Positions 28,043 through 37,061 of a stretch of 64,000 bases of DNA are shown in pieces; the first letter of the stretch is position 1, and each line of letters starts with the position of its first letter. This DNA is from Polyangiaceae bacterium (GTDB lineage Bacteria > Myxococcota_A > Polyangia > Polyangiales > Polyangiaceae). The notes beneath the pieces are model-generated. The model worked only from the letters and a program-made list of their open reading frames with translations. It made no database searches and had not been told where the DNA came from. A program made the translations under genes and the position numbers. The stretch is taken from contig JADLEQ010000023.1 in the NCBI GenBank assembly GCA_020846005.1, positions 40,626 through 104,625 on the forward strand. Direction: 5' to 3'.

Positions 28043-29476
28043 ATGACGCACACGCTCGCCTGGGTCCGGCTCTCGCTCGCAGGTTGCGCCGTCGTCGCCG
28101 GGTCCGCCGGCTGCGGGCGCGAGACGACGCCGACGCCGTCGGGGGGCGCGACCCCGTCGGCGAGCGCCACCGCGGCGGCGAGCTCGAGCGCCGTGCCCGG
28201 CGGCCCCGCGTGCGTGGCCGAGCCGGAGCGCGTGTGGGTGAAGGGCGCCGACGCCCGCGCCGGCCTGACGGAGACGAAGCTCGCCAGCGGGAAGGTGGCG
28301 GTCGGGTTGGCCGTCGGGTCGCGGCCCCACGTTCTCGTCGTCGACGCGTCCGGCAACGGCGAGCTGGTCGCGCTCGACGTGGACGGCGCCTCGCCGTTGG
28401 CCAAGCGGCTCGACGGCACGCGCCACCTGCAGCGGGTGACCCCGGCGGCCGGCTCCGGCGGCGGCGTGCGTGGGTTCGTCGACTACCGCGACAAGCGAGC
28501 GGACGGCACGCGACGCGTGGCGTGCGGTCCGGTGTCCTCGAGCCAGCCGCTCGTCGAGTTCGATGGCAAGCCGCTCCTCGACGTCGACGACACTGGGAAG
28601 GGTCGCACGGCGGCGCTCGCGTCAGCCGCACCGCCACCGGGCTCGGCGGAGGCGCCGCCCCCCGGCAGCGGAGCGGGCGCGGGCGCCGCGGCCCCGGCGC
28701 AGGACATGGCGGTCGCGACGCGTCGCGAGCTGCGCGACTGTCGCACGATCGTCGACCCCGGGGGGGAGGTCGCGTGGGCGCTCTCGAGCGAGCTGGAGGG
28801 CAAGCCGGCCGGCGACAAGACCAAGTGGTCCATGCGCTTCGTCTCCGACTCGCCGGGCGGCAAGGGCCGCTCCGTGGTGCACTCGATCCCGCTCCCAGCG
28901 GAGCCCACGAAGCTGCACACCTTCGAGAACGCGATCGCGTACCGCCGGGAGAACGCCGAGTTCGTCGTGGCGGCGCGCTATCAGGGCGCGCTCTGGGTCT
29001 GGCAGCTCGACAGCGAGCGCCGGAGGAAGTCCGGGCCCCGTATCTACCGTGGGGGGTATCCAACGCTGCCTCATTTCGTCGCGGACGGCGCCGACACGCT
29101 CCTCCTCTCCGCCCTGCGGGCGCCGAGCGGGACGTGGGGCGCGCGGTGGGGCCGCATCGGCGCCTCGGGGCTGCCGGCGACGCTCGAGCCCATCACCGTC
29201 CCGGACGCGCAGAGCTCCGTCTCCGAGCCGTGGATCGCGCTCCTCGGCGCGCAGCGCTGGCTGGCGCACCACGCCGGGGATCCCAAGTCGCCGGCGCTGC
29301 GCGTGGTGCCGGTGGACGCCCGGCTCGCCGTGCAGGGGCCGAGCTTCACGGTGGCCGAGGCGAACGTGCTCGAGTCGCGCACGTTCGCGGTCGGTGGGGG
29401 GCGCCTCGTCGCGGTGTACCTGCGGTCCGGGCAGTCGACGGAGCTCGTGTCGCGCGCGGTGCGCTGCGGGGGGTGA
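28043..29476 (+). CDS. Lipoprotein of unknown function
   Basis: A 477-residue protein with a signal peptide (WVRLSLAGCAVVAGSAGC) whose lipobox-like SAGC gives a probable lipidated Cys at about 25. A Ser/Thr/Ala/Pro-rich linker (30-55) and a second Pro/Gly/Ala-rich stretch (about 195-230) flank a region with short repeated beta-type segments, such as IAYRRENAEFVVAARYQGAL and TLLLSALRAPSGTWGARW, which could form a propeller. No catalytic motif was recognised. It reads away from the exporter genes downstream and is probably monocistronic. Confidence 0.6.
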   Translation: MTHTLAWVRLSLAGCAVVAGSAGCGRETTPTPSGGATPSASATAAASSSAVPGGPACVAEPERVWVKGADARAGLTETKLASGKVAVGLAVGSRPHVLVVDASGNGELVALDVDGASPLAKRLDGTRHLQRVTPAAGSGGGVRGFVDYRDKRADGTRRVACGPVSSSQPLVEFDGKPLLDVDDTGKGRTAALASAAPPPGSAEAPPPGSGAGAGAAAPAQDMAVATRRELRDCRTIVDPGGEVAWALSSELEGKPAGDKTKWSMRFVSDSPGGKGRSVVHSIPLPAEPTKLHTFENAIAYRRENAEFVVAARYQGALWVWQLDSERRRKSGPRIYRGGYPTLPHFVADGADTLLLSALRAPSGTWGARWGRIGASGLPATLEPITVPDAQSSVSEPWIALLGAQRWLAHHAGDPKSPALRVVPVDARLAVQGPSFTVAEANVLESRTFAVGGGRLVAVYLRSGQSTELVSRAVRCGG

Positions 29477-29517
29477 GCGCGCGCTCGCGCGCGCCGCGCC
29501 GTCGCGCGGTGGGCACC

Positions 29518-30747
29518 TCACTCCCCGCGGAGCGCCTGGATCGGGTCCAGACGGGCGGCGCGTCGCGCTGGCAGGAACCCGAACAGCACGCCCACCGCGG
29601 TGCTGGTGACGAGCGCGACCGCCAGCGCCTCGAGCGACAGGCGCATGTCCCACTCGAGCGCGCGCCCGATCGCGCTCACCGCCCACCCTGCGAGCAGCGT
29701 CCCCGCGGCGCCGCCGAGCGAGGCGAGCACGACCGCCTCGACGAGGAACTGCAGCAAGATGTCCGCCTCGCGCGCGCCGATCGCCATCCGGATCCCGATC
29801 TCGCGCGTGCGCTCGGCGACCCCGACGAGCATGATGTTCATCACGCCGATCCCGCCCACGAGGAGGCTCACGCCCGCCACGACCAACAGGAGCGTCGAGA
29901 GCACGCCGAGGATCCCCTCCTGCATCCGCCGGAAGTCCTCCTGGCTGCGCACGCTGAAGTCGTTCTCTGCGCCCTCCGCGATCCCGTGTCGCTGGCGGAG
30001 GATGCCGGTGGCCTCCCGCTGCGCAGAGTCGGCGCCGCCCTCCTTCGCACCCACCAGGATGCGCGAGACGACGCCGGGGCGGGTCGGCACCAGCTTGGAC
30101 CGGAGCGTCGCGATCGGCAGCACCACCACGTCGTCCTGGTCCTGGCCGAAGGGCGACTGCCCCTTCGCCTGGAGCACTCCGATGACGCGGAACGGATGCG
30201 CGCCGATCCGCAGCACCTGCCCGACCGCGTCCTCGGACCCGAAGAGCTCGAGCGCGACCGTTGCGCCGATCAGGCAGACCTTCTCTCCGGTCGTCTCTGA
30301 GGCAGCTCCCCACACGGCGCCGTGGGCGGCCTGCCACGCGCGCACCTGGAAGAACGGCAGGGTGCTGCCGACGAGCTGCACGCCGCGGTTCGCGTCCCGC
30401 CACGCGATCTGGGAGAACCCGACCAGGAGGGGCGCCGCGACCTCGACGCTCGGCGCCTCACGGCCGATGGCCTCGGCGTCTCCCTCGGTGAGCTCGGGAA
30501 GCGCCGAGCCGTCTCGCGCGCCGCTGCTCGCCGTCTCCTCCGGCTGCACGATCAGCGCGTTCTGTCCCAGGCTGTCGATGCGCGCGGAGATGGCTCGGCT
30601 GGCTCCTTCTCCGAGCGCGACGACGATGGTGACGGCCGCGACTCCGATCAAGATCCCGAACGAGGTGAGCACGCCTCGCAGCGCGTTCCGCTCGAGCGCG
30701 CCTGCGGCGAGCCGGGCGGCGGTGAGGAACGTTCGGAGAGTGCGCAT
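29518..30747 (-). CDS. MacB-type ABC exporter permease (second copy)
   Basis: A 409-residue type VII ABC permease. Helix 1 is near residues 20-45 (ALRGVLTSFGILIGVAAVTI), a large periplasmic MacB_PCD domain follows (about 50-280), and three C-terminal helices start with LLLVVAGVSLLVGGIGVMNI. ERTREIGIRMAIGAR and FGFLPARRAARLDPIQALR are typical MacB/LolC-like segments. Unlike MacB it has no ATPase domain; the ATPase gene at 32.9-33.7 kb should supply it. It is a close paralogue of the gene just upstream and forms the end of the operon. Confidence 0.87.
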   Translation of the reverse strand: MRTLRTFLTAARLAAGALERNALRGVLTSFGILIGVAAVTIVVALGEGASRAISARIDSLGQNALIVQPEETASSGARDGSALPELTEGDAEAIGREAPSVEVAAPLLVGFSQIAWRDANRGVQLVGSTLPFFQVRAWQAAHGAVWGAASETTGEKVCLIGATVALELFGSEDAVGQVLRIGAHPFRVIGVLQAKGQSPFGQDQDDVVVLPIATLRSKLVPTRPGVVSRILVGAKEGGADSAQREATGILRQRHGIAEGAENDFSVRSQEDFRRMQEGILGVLSTLLLVVAGVSLLVGGIGVMNIMLVGVAERTREIGIRMAIGAREADILLQFLVEAVVLASLGGAAGTLLAGWAVSAIGRALEWDMRLSLEALAVALVTSTAVGVLFGFLPARRAARLDPIQALRGE

Positions 30748-30770
30748 CGGCGATCCTGAGCCCTCCGGCG

Positions 30771-31994
30771 TCACTCGTGGCGGAGCGCCTCGATGGGGTC
30801 GAGCGCGGCAGCGCGGCGGGCGGGCAAGAACCCGAACACGAGCCCCACTGCGACGCTCGTCGCCAGCGCGACGCCCACCGCCTCCGCGGAGAGTCGCATC
30901 GACCAGCCGAGCGAGCGCTTCAGCAGCTCGATGATGCCGGTCGCGAGCGCGATCCCCAGGACCCCGCCGAAGAGCGTGAGGGCGATCGCCTCGAGGAGGA
31001 ACTGGAGGCTGACGTCCGCGTGACGCGCGCCGACGGCCATGCGGATCCCGATCTCGCGGGTGCGCTCCGTCACGCTGACGAGCATGATGTTCATGACGCC
31101 CACGCCGCCCACGAAGAGGGCGATGCCGGCGACGGAGACGAGCAACAGCGTGACCACGCCGAGGATCGCGTCCTGCTGGGCACGGAACTCCGCCTGGGTG
31201 CGGACTCGGAAGTCGGGCTCGGCGCCTTCGGGGATCCGGTGGCGCTGCCGGAGGAGGCCATCCACCTGGCGGACGGCCGCGTCGTCCCACGCGGCGCCAC
31301 GGGTCGAGGCGACGATCAGCTGCACGCGGTCGCCGCCCGTCGGGGAGACCCGCGAGCGCCAGGCGCCGATGGGGACGAGCACCCGATCGTCCTGGTCCTC
31401 GAACGGCGACTGCCCCTTCGGCACCAGCGTCCCGATCACGCGGAAGGCGTTGCGGCCGATCCGGACCCAGCGCCCGACGGGATCCACGCTCCCGAACAGC
31501 TTGGTCGAGGCGGTGCGCCCGATCACGCAGACCTTGCTCTTGATGAGCTCCTCGCCCTCCGTCCACGCGCGCCCCGCCTCGATGTCGTACCCGCGCACGG
31601 GGAAGTACGGCAGGTCCACGCCCATCACCCCGATGCGCGCGTTGCCGAACTCGCTGATCACCTGCGTCACGACGCCCGAGTAGACGCTCGCGCGCTCGAG
31701 CGCCGGCGCCTCGCGGCGGAGCGCCGCTGCGTCGCGCTCGGTGAGCCCCTCGGTGCCGCCTGTGCGGGCGCCGCTCTGGACGCGTGCCTGACCGAAGATG
31801 AACAGGAGGTTGGCGCCGAGCGAGTCGATCTGCCCGCCAATGCTCTCCCGCGCGCCGGTGCCCAGCGCCGTCACGACGACCACCGCCGCGATGCCGATCA
31901 GGATGCCGAGGGCGGTGAGCGCGGTGCGCAGCCGCGAGCGACCGAGCGAAGCGACGGCCATCGCGACCGAGGCGGCGAGGAGTCGGGCGCGCAT
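30771..31994 (-). CDS. MacB-type ABC exporter permease (first copy)
   Basis: A 407-residue permease with the same architecture as its downstream neighbour: an N-terminal helix (RTALTALGILIGIAAVVVVT), a periplasmic domain, then LLLVSVAGIALFVGGVGVMN and two more helices. It carries TERTREIGIRMAVGARH and ends FGFLPARRAAALDPIEALRH. The two copies could form a heterodimer, which is unusual because MacB permeases normally homodimerise. It follows a lipoprotein gene with a 44-bp gap and precedes the second copy with a 23-bp gap. Confidence 0.87.
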   Translation of the reverse strand: MRARLLAASVAMAVASLGRSRLRTALTALGILIGIAAVVVVTALGTGARESIGGQIDSLGANLLFIFGQARVQSGARTGGTEGLTERDAAALRREAPALERASVYSGVVTQVISEFGNARIGVMGVDLPYFPVRGYDIEAGRAWTEGEELIKSKVCVIGRTASTKLFGSVDPVGRWVRIGRNAFRVIGTLVPKGQSPFEDQDDRVLVPIGAWRSRVSPTGGDRVQLIVASTRGAAWDDAAVRQVDGLLRQRHRIPEGAEPDFRVRTQAEFRAQQDAILGVVTLLLVSVAGIALFVGGVGVMNIMLVSVTERTREIGIRMAVGARHADVSLQFLLEAIALTLFGGVLGIALATGIIELLKRSLGWSMRLSAEAVGVALATSVAVGLVFGFLPARRAAALDPIEALRHE

Positions 31995-32038
31995 CGGGAG
32001 CCCGCGGGCAGTAGCACGGCGGGCGTCCGCCGGCCGTG

Positions 32039-32893
32039 TCAGGGAGCGATCGTCACCTTGGCGACCCCCGCGCCGGGGCTCGGCCAGGCGACACGGAGTG
32101 TCGCCTCGACCGCGCAGTCGAGCGCCGCCTCCGGCGTCCCCTCGGGGGCCGCGACGCCGGCCGTGCGCGCGACGCCGATCTCGAACGGCGCGGCGTCGCC
32201 CGCGTCGCCGGCGTCGACGAGTGCGGAGAACGCGCCCGCGTCTGCTGGGTCGACGCTCGTCGAGGCGACGTACGCGGTGACGCTGAGCGCTGGCCCGGCG
32301 CCGCAGCGCGCGAGCTCGTCCTGCACGAGCGGTCGCGTCTGCGCGATCTCGACGTGGGACCACGTCGCGGCGCTCGGCGCGGCGTCCGGCGGCGGGAACG
32401 TGTAGTCCTGCTCGATCACGCCGCTCTTGCCGCCGACCGGCCGCGGCCAAGACGGCTCGGACAGCGCCGCTGCGAGGCAGCGCTCGAACGCGCGGTCGCC
32501 GCTCGACGAGCGCACCACGGCGATCCCCACCGCGCGCCCGCTCGCGCCGACGCGCACCCGCAAGCGGACGGCTCCGGAGAAGTGAGGCTGGCGCTCGAGC
32601 GCGCGATCCCAGCAGCGGTCGATCGTGGCCTCCCGCTCTGCCAGCACGCGCGCCACGGCGTCCGGGTCGAGCCCGCCCGTCTCGCCGATCACCGTCGGCG
32701 CCTCGGCGGGCGCTCGGCGAGGGCGCTCGGGGCGGGTCGCGCGCGGGCGGGCCTCGCCGGCGGACTCGGGGGAGCCGGCGGCGGCCGGCTCGGCGCCGGG
32801 CCGGGGCTCCGGGCGGGGGGGCTCCCGGGCGCGCTGCTCGGAGCCGCACGCGGGGGCGCCGAGCGCCAGGAGCAGCGGGGCGAGTCGTCGCAT
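32039..32893 (-). CDS. Lipoprotein with AgmX/PglI-like C-terminal domain
   Basis: A 284-residue protein with a short signal peptide (LAPLLLALGAPAC, lipobox Cys about 16) and a Pro/Arg/Glu-rich linker. Two domains related to the TonB-C/AgmX C-terminal fold follow: LAEREATIDRCWDRALERQP, then RAVGIAVVRSS, then FERCLAAALSEPSWPRPVGG, and a second half near the end. The Cys pair in each repeat is typical. The gene lies inside the exporter operon between the ATPase and the permeases, so the product may be an envelope component of that machine. Related domains occur at 35.9 and 44.2 kb. Confidence 0.65.
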   Translation of the reverse strand: MRRLAPLLLALGAPACGSEQRAREPPRPEPRPGAEPAAAGSPESAGEARPRATRPERPRRAPAEAPTVIGETGGLDPDAVARVLAEREATIDRCWDRALERQPHFSGAVRLRVRVGASGRAVGIAVVRSSSGDRAFERCLAAALSEPSWPRPVGGKSGVIEQDYTFPPPDAAPSAATWSHVEIAQTRPLVQDELARCGAGPALSVTAYVASTSVDPADAGAFSALVDAGDAGDAAPFEIGVARTAGVAAPEGTPEAALDCAVEATLRVAWPSPGAGVAKVTIAP

Positions 32894-32933
32894 CGCCGCG
32901 AGCGTACCCCGGAACGGGGCGGTTCGCCCCGGC

Positions 32934-33701
32934 TCACCGCAGGGGGCCGAGCTCCTCCAGGGCTCGCGCCGCGTCGCGTGGCGCCGCGTGGCGCTCGTCG
33001 CTCGCGATGCGGCCGTCACGCACCGTGACGATCCGGGAGGTGCAGGCCGCGATGTCCGGCTCGTGGGTCACGAGCGCGATGGTGATGCCCTGGTCGCGGA
33101 CCAGCGCCTGCAGGAGCGCCAGCACCTCGAAGCTCGTGCGCGTGTCGAGGTTGCCGGTGGGCTCGTCCGCGAGGAGGAGGGGCGGCTGGGTCACGAGCGC
33201 GCGGGCGATCGCCACGCGCTGTTGCTGCCCACCGGAGAGCTGCGAGGGCGTGTGGCGAGCCCGGTCGGCGAGCCCGACCTGCGCGAGCGCGTCGAGCGCT
33301 CGTCGCCTGCGCTCGCGGGCGCCGACGCCACGATAGACCAGCGGCAGCTCGACGTTGTCGAGCGCGGTGGTGCGGGCGAGCAGGTTGAAGCCCTGGAACA
33401 CGAAGCCGATGAGGCGGTTACGCACGATGGCGCGCTGGTCGCCGGAGCGTTCGGTCACGTCGACGCTCGCCAGCTCGTAGCGTCCTCGTGTCGGCCGATC
33501 CAGGCAGCCGAGGATGTTCATCAGGGTGCTCTTCCCGCTGCCGCTCGTGCCGATGATCCCGACCAGCTCGCCCCGAGCGATCTCCAGGCTCACGTCCCGC
33601 AGCGCGTGGACCACCTCGGGTCCGCTCACGTAGTCCTTGCTGACGCCCGTGAGGCGGACGAGCGGCGACGCGGGCGCTGGCGAGGCGGGAGCGTCGGTCA
33701 C
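32934..33701 (-). CDS. MacB/LolD-type ABC exporter ATP-binding protein
   Basis: A 255-residue ATPase with Walker A GTSGSGKSTLMNILG (about 50-64), the Q-loop GFVFQGFNLL, the signature QLSGGQQQRVAIARALV, Walker B LLLADEPTGNLD and switch His in LVTHEPD. LMNILGCLDRPT and the GNLD segment are typical of the MacB/LolD family. The start is GTG. It is followed by the lipoprotein and the two permeases, and preceded 25 bp upstream by the membrane fusion protein gene, so all five are one operon. No TolC-like outer-membrane factor is nearby. Confidence 0.92.
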   Translation of the reverse strand: MTDAPASPAPASPLVRLTGVSKDYVSGPEVVHALRDVSLEIARGELVGIIGTSGSGKSTLMNILGCLDRPTRGRYELASVDVTERSGDQRAIVRNRLIGFVFQGFNLLARTTALDNVELPLVYRGVGARERRRRALDALAQVGLADRARHTPSQLSGGQQQRVAIARALVTQPPLLLADEPTGNLDTRTSFEVLALLQALVRDQGITIALVTHEPDIAACTSRIVTVRDGRIASDERHAAPRDAARALEELGPLR

Positions 33702-33726
33702 CGGGGCGGGCTCCTCGGGGGGCGGC

Positions 33727-35022
33727 TCAGAAGACGCCGAAGCGCTTCTTGCGCTTGTCCTCGCGCTCCTCGGTCACCACCTCGAGGCCGACCGGCAGCG
33801 CCGCTCCGGAGAGCGCCGTCCACACGCCGTCGGTGACGCCGGTCTCGACGACGCGCTCCTCGACGCGCTCTGCGCCCGGCGTCGCGTCGACCAGCGCGAA
33901 GACCCGCCCTTGTCCGGGGGCGAGCGGCGCGGGTGGCTTCTCGGCGATGGGCTTCCCCTCCTCGTCCTTCTTGGGGAGGGGGCGGAAGCGGAGCGCCCCG
34001 TTGCGCACGGCCGTCGTGCCTCGCGCCTCGCGTGTCCGCACCGTGACCGTGGCCGTCATCCCGGGGCGCAGCTCGAGCCTCGGGTTGTCCACGTCGATCA
34101 CGGCCGAGTACGTGACCACACCCTGCACGATGTTCGGGCTGTAGCGGAGCTGCGACACGACGCCGACGAATTTCTTGCCGGGGAAGGCGTCGACGACGAC
34201 GTCGGCAGGGAGCTTCTCTGCGAGGTGGCCCACGTCCGCCTCGTCCACCTCGGCGAGCACCTGCATCTTGGAGAGATCCTGCGCGATCACGAACAGCACC
34301 GGCGCAGAGAAGCTCGCCGCGACCGTCTGCCCCGGCTCGATCGCGCGGTTGACGACCACGCCGTCGATGGGCGAGTAGATACGGGCGTAGGCGAGGGTCG
34401 TCTGCGCGCTGGAGAGCGCCGCGCGGATTTGCGCGATCTGCGCGCGCGCCGCCCCCACGTCGGCCTCGGCCACGTCCCGCGAGCCCTGCGCCTGATCCAG
34501 GTCCGCCTGCGAAGCGAGCCCCTCGCGGTGCAGGCGCTCCATGCGCTTCACGTTCAGCGTCGCGGTGGCGAGCGTGGCCTCGGCGCGCTTCTGCTGAGCC
34601 TGCGCGGCGCGGAGCTGCGCGCTGGCCTGTGTCACCTGGGCGCCGAACAGGCTCGGATCGATCTCGGCCAGCAGGTCACCCTTCTTCACAGCGGAGTTGA
34701 AGTCGGCGTGTACCCGGACGACGCGACCGGAGACCTGCGCGCCCACCTGCACCTCGGTGACGGGCCGCACGCGGCCGGTGGACTGCACCTCCTCCACGAT
34801 GTCCCGCGTCTCCACCTTCTCGACCGAGTACTTGGGCGGTGGCGGCGGCTGGTTCGCCTCCCGCCACGCGCGCACCCCGACCAGCGCGCCAGCGATCGCC
34901 GCCACGACGATCAGCCGGCGCACCCACCTGCGGGCCCCTTGGGCGCGGAGCTCGCGCTCGAGCTCGCCGACCGCGTCGCTGACGACCCCTGCGGTCGAGC
35001 CGTTGCCGTCGTCGCGAGCCAT
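33727..35022 (-). CDS. MacA/HlyD-type periplasmic membrane fusion protein
   Basis: A 431-residue adaptor with one N-terminal membrane anchor (LIVVAAIAGALVGVRAW, about 37-53), a lipoyl-like half motif VGAQVSGRVVRVHADFNSAV, and a long alpha-helical hairpin rich in Ala/Gln/Lys/Arg (about 120-200). The second lipoyl half is YARIYSPIDGVVVNRAIEPG, followed by a beta-barrel domain and LRPGMTATVTVRTREA. It is the first gene of the exporter operon. A MacA-like role in coupling the permease pair to an outer-membrane channel follows from the family. Confidence 0.92.
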   Translation of the reverse strand: MARDDGNGSTAGVVSDAVGELERELRAQGARRWVRRLIVVAAIAGALVGVRAWREANQPPPPPKYSVEKVETRDIVEEVQSTGRVRPVTEVQVGAQVSGRVVRVHADFNSAVKKGDLLAEIDPSLFGAQVTQASAQLRAAQAQQKRAEATLATATLNVKRMERLHREGLASQADLDQAQGSRDVAEADVGAARAQIAQIRAALSSAQTTLAYARIYSPIDGVVVNRAIEPGQTVAASFSAPVLFVIAQDLSKMQVLAEVDEADVGHLAEKLPADVVVDAFPGKKFVGVVSQLRYSPNIVQGVVTYSAVIDVDNPRLELRPGMTATVTVRTREARGTTAVRNGALRFRPLPKKDEEGKPIAEKPPAPLAPGQGRVFALVDATPGAERVEERVVETGVTDGVWTALSGAALPVGLEVVTEEREDKRKKRFGVF

Positions 35023-35208
35023 GGTCGGGCGGGAACCTAGCGTCGTCGTGCGTTCGCTGCACGAGGCACCCGGCGGGCGACGCGCCCGCGCGCCGAGGCC
35101 CGGGGACCGGGCCGGGCTCGCGGGCGTTCGGGGCTTTCTCCAATGGTGTCCATGGCTTGCGCGCAGCGAGACGCCCCGGTTCGCCGCCCAAGGACGAGGT
35201 CGGCCCGA

Positions 35209-35238
35209 TTGTCGAATCCCGCGATGTTGGTCTATCTT
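35209..35238 (+). promoter_or_regulatory. Putative promoter of the ECF sigma factor gene
   Basis: A -35-like TTGTCG (35209-35214) and a -10-like TATCTT (35233-35238) are 18 bp apart, about 57 bases before the chosen sigma-factor ATG. It looks like a housekeeping-type promoter rather than an ECF-type AAC/CGTC site, although ECF genes are often autoregulated. The long leader differs from the short-leader pattern seen elsewhere in the window. Confidence 0.4.
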
Positions 35239-35294
35239 CGCGCGGCTCCGGGCGTCGCCGCAGGTCGCGGAACAGCCTGCGTGGAAATGCCCGC

Positions 35295-35885
35295 ATGTCG
35301 ACCCGTTCAGACCGAGAGCTGGTCGGTTTGGCGCAGGCAGGCGACGCGTCGGCTTTCGGAGAGCTCGTGCGTCGACACCAGAAGCGGCTCTATCGGGTGG
35401 CGGCCCACCTGTTGCGCGACGCCTCGGGGGCCGAGGACGTGACGCAGGAGACGTTCGTGCGCGCCTTTCGGGCGATCCAGCGCTTCGACGGCCGCAGCGA
35501 GCCGTTCACCTGGATGTACCGCATCTGCGTGAACCTCTCGCTGAACGCCATCCGGGCGCGCAAGTCGGCCCGGGCGACGCCCGCGGAGGATCCGCGGGTC
35601 GAGGCGTTCCTGGTCGAGAAGCGACCGACACTCGCAGATCCCGCGGCGCAGGCGGCCGACCGGGCGCTCGCTGTCGCGCTGTGCGAGGGCATCGACGCTC
35701 TCAGCGAGACGTTGCGCACGACGCTCGTGTTGGTCACGATCGATGGGCTGGGGCACGCGGAGGCCGGGCAGATCCTCGGCTGTCCGGAGGGGACGGTCGC
35801 GTGGCGTGTGCACGAGGCGCGCCGCAAGCTCCGCGCCTTCCTCGCCGCGCGCGGCTACGATCTGGCCACGGGGGGAGACGCGTGA
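35295..35885 (+). CDS. ECF-family RNA polymerase sigma factor
   Basis: A 196-residue group 4 sigma factor. Region 2 covers about 10-80 with ELVRRHQKRLYRVAAHLLRD and DVTQETFVRAFRAIQRF, and SEPFTWMYRICVNLSLNAIR. Region 4 covers about 130-185 and includes the HTH part GLGHAEAGQILGCPEGTVAW followed by RVHEARRKLRAFL. The ATG at 35295 gives the normal ECF length; upstream frames are open but Arg-rich and low in quality. Its stop overlaps the next gene's GTG by four bases (GTGA). The following membrane protein is probably its regulatory partner. Confidence 0.92.
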   Translation: MSTRSDRELVGLAQAGDASAFGELVRRHQKRLYRVAAHLLRDASGAEDVTQETFVRAFRAIQRFDGRSEPFTWMYRICVNLSLNAIRARKSARATPAEDPRVEAFLVEKRPTLADPAAQAADRALAVALCEGIDALSETLRTTLVLVTIDGLGHAEAGQILGCPEGTVAWRVHEARRKLRAFLAARGYDLATGGDA

Positions 35886-36991
35886 CCGCGCGACGCGATC
35901 CGCTCGAGGCGCTCCTCGCCGAGTGGCCGGTGCGGGGACCGGACGACGCGACGTGGGACGAGCGCGCCGTCGAGGCGGTCGCGCGCGCTGCGGGGGCAGG
36001 GGAGACGCCCGCCTCGCTCCTCGAGCCGCCCGCGCTCGCGGCCGAGCCGGGCGAGCCAGGGAGCGCCGAGGCGCCGCGCAGCCTCGCCGATCTCGCGCGC
36101 GCGACGCTCGAGGCCGAGCGGCGTGAGCAGCAGCGGCCGATCCTCGATCTCGCCGCGATCCCTGCCGCGCGCCCCGCTCCGGCGCCCGCCGCGCCCGCGG
36201 CGGCGGGCGGTCCTCCGCCGGCGCGCGTCGAGGCGGAGGCGCAGCCTCCCGCGCCGGGCGCCGCGGTGCGTGGAGGCGGCGGGCGCTGGCGCTCGTCGAC
36301 GGTGCTCGCGGTGGCGCTGGCCGTGGGGGCGGCGGGGATCGCGATCGGGCTCGGGCCGCTCGCGTCGCGCGGTCCGGCGAGCGGGGGTCCGGCGAGCGGC
36401 GGCCTCGCGAGCGTGGGCGCGGCCGCGGGGGGGCAGGTGGCGCCGCCCGCGGGCGGGACGCCGGCCCCGGCGGCCGTGGCGGTCGGGCCACAGGGAGGGG
36501 AGCCGGGTGTCGTCGACCCGCTCGCGCCGGTGCCAGCGGCCGGTCCCCGTGGCGCGGCGGGTGGTGGGGGCGCGCCCCCCGGCGGCGCGGGCGCGCGGGT
36601 CGCGGCAGCGCCGCCCGCCCCCGCGTCCCCGGGCGGAGCGCCCACCGACCGCCCGGCGGGGCCTGGGGAGGACGACCCGCCCCCGCTGCCCGGCGGCCGC
36701 AACGCGGAGAAGGGTGGCGATCTGCCGGAGAAGCCCTCCTCCGGTGCGGTCCAGGCGGCGCTCGGGGCCGTGATGGGTGCCGCGCGGAGCTGCGTCGCCG
36801 GCCACGATCAGGCGTCGACGGTCACGGTCGCCTTCGGCTCGGACGGTCGGGTCACCAGCGTCGTGGTCAGCGCCGGCCCCGCCGCGGGGACCCCCGCGGC
36901 CGCCTGCATCCAGGCCGCGCTCGGGCGCGCCCGCGTCGAGCCGTTCGCCCGCGCGACCTTCAGCGTCGGGGCGACGGTGCGCCCCCCCTGA
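35882..36991 (+). CDS. Putative anti-sigma-like membrane protein with AgmX-type C-terminal domain
   Basis: A 369-residue protein coupled by GTGA overlap to the ECF sigma factor. The N-terminal cytoplasmic part (1-130) starts DPLEALLAEWPVRGPDD and is acidic and helical. One transmembrane segment lies about 141-162 (STVLAVALAVGAAGIAIGLG). A long Gly/Ala/Pro-rich periplasmic linker follows (165-285). The C-terminal 80 residues (ALGAVMGAARSCVAGHDQAS to TFSVGATVRPP) resemble the AgmX/PglI C-terminal fold with its conserved Cys pair. A zinc anti-sigma HxxxCxxC motif is not visible, so anti-sigma action is inferred only from the operon. Confidence 0.6.
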   Translation: MTARRDPLEALLAEWPVRGPDDATWDERAVEAVARAAGAGETPASLLEPPALAAEPGEPGSAEAPRSLADLARATLEAERREQQRPILDLAAIPAARPAPAPAAPAAAGGPPPARVEAEAQPPAPGAAVRGGGGRWRSSTVLAVALAVGAAGIAIGLGPLASRGPASGGPASGGLASVGAAAGGQVAPPAGGTPAPAAVAVGPQGGEPGVVDPLAPVPAAGPRGAAGGGGAPPGGAGARVAAAPPAPASPGGAPTDRPAGPGEDDPPPLPGGRNAEKGGDLPEKPSSGAVQAALGAVMGAARSCVAGHDQASTVTVAFGSDGRVTSVVVSAGPAAGTPAAACIQAALGRARVEPFARATFSVGATVRPP

Positions 36992-36999
36992 CCGTGGCC

Positions 37000-37028
37000 T
37001 TGACAATCCGCGCGCTCTGGAACAGGGT
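37000..37028 (+). promoter_or_regulatory. Promoter upstream of the rpsT transcription unit
   Basis: A consensus -35 TTGACA (37000-37005) is followed after 17 bp by CAGGGT (37023-37028) as a -10-like box. The transcript would begin about 30 bases before a small basic ORF at 37062 and about 185 bases before rpsT. A strong -35 fits a ribosomal protein promoter; the weak -10 makes this a moderate call. Confidence 0.5.
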
Positions 37029-37061
37029 CCGCGGCCCCAGGCTCGCCCAGCGAGGATCCAG

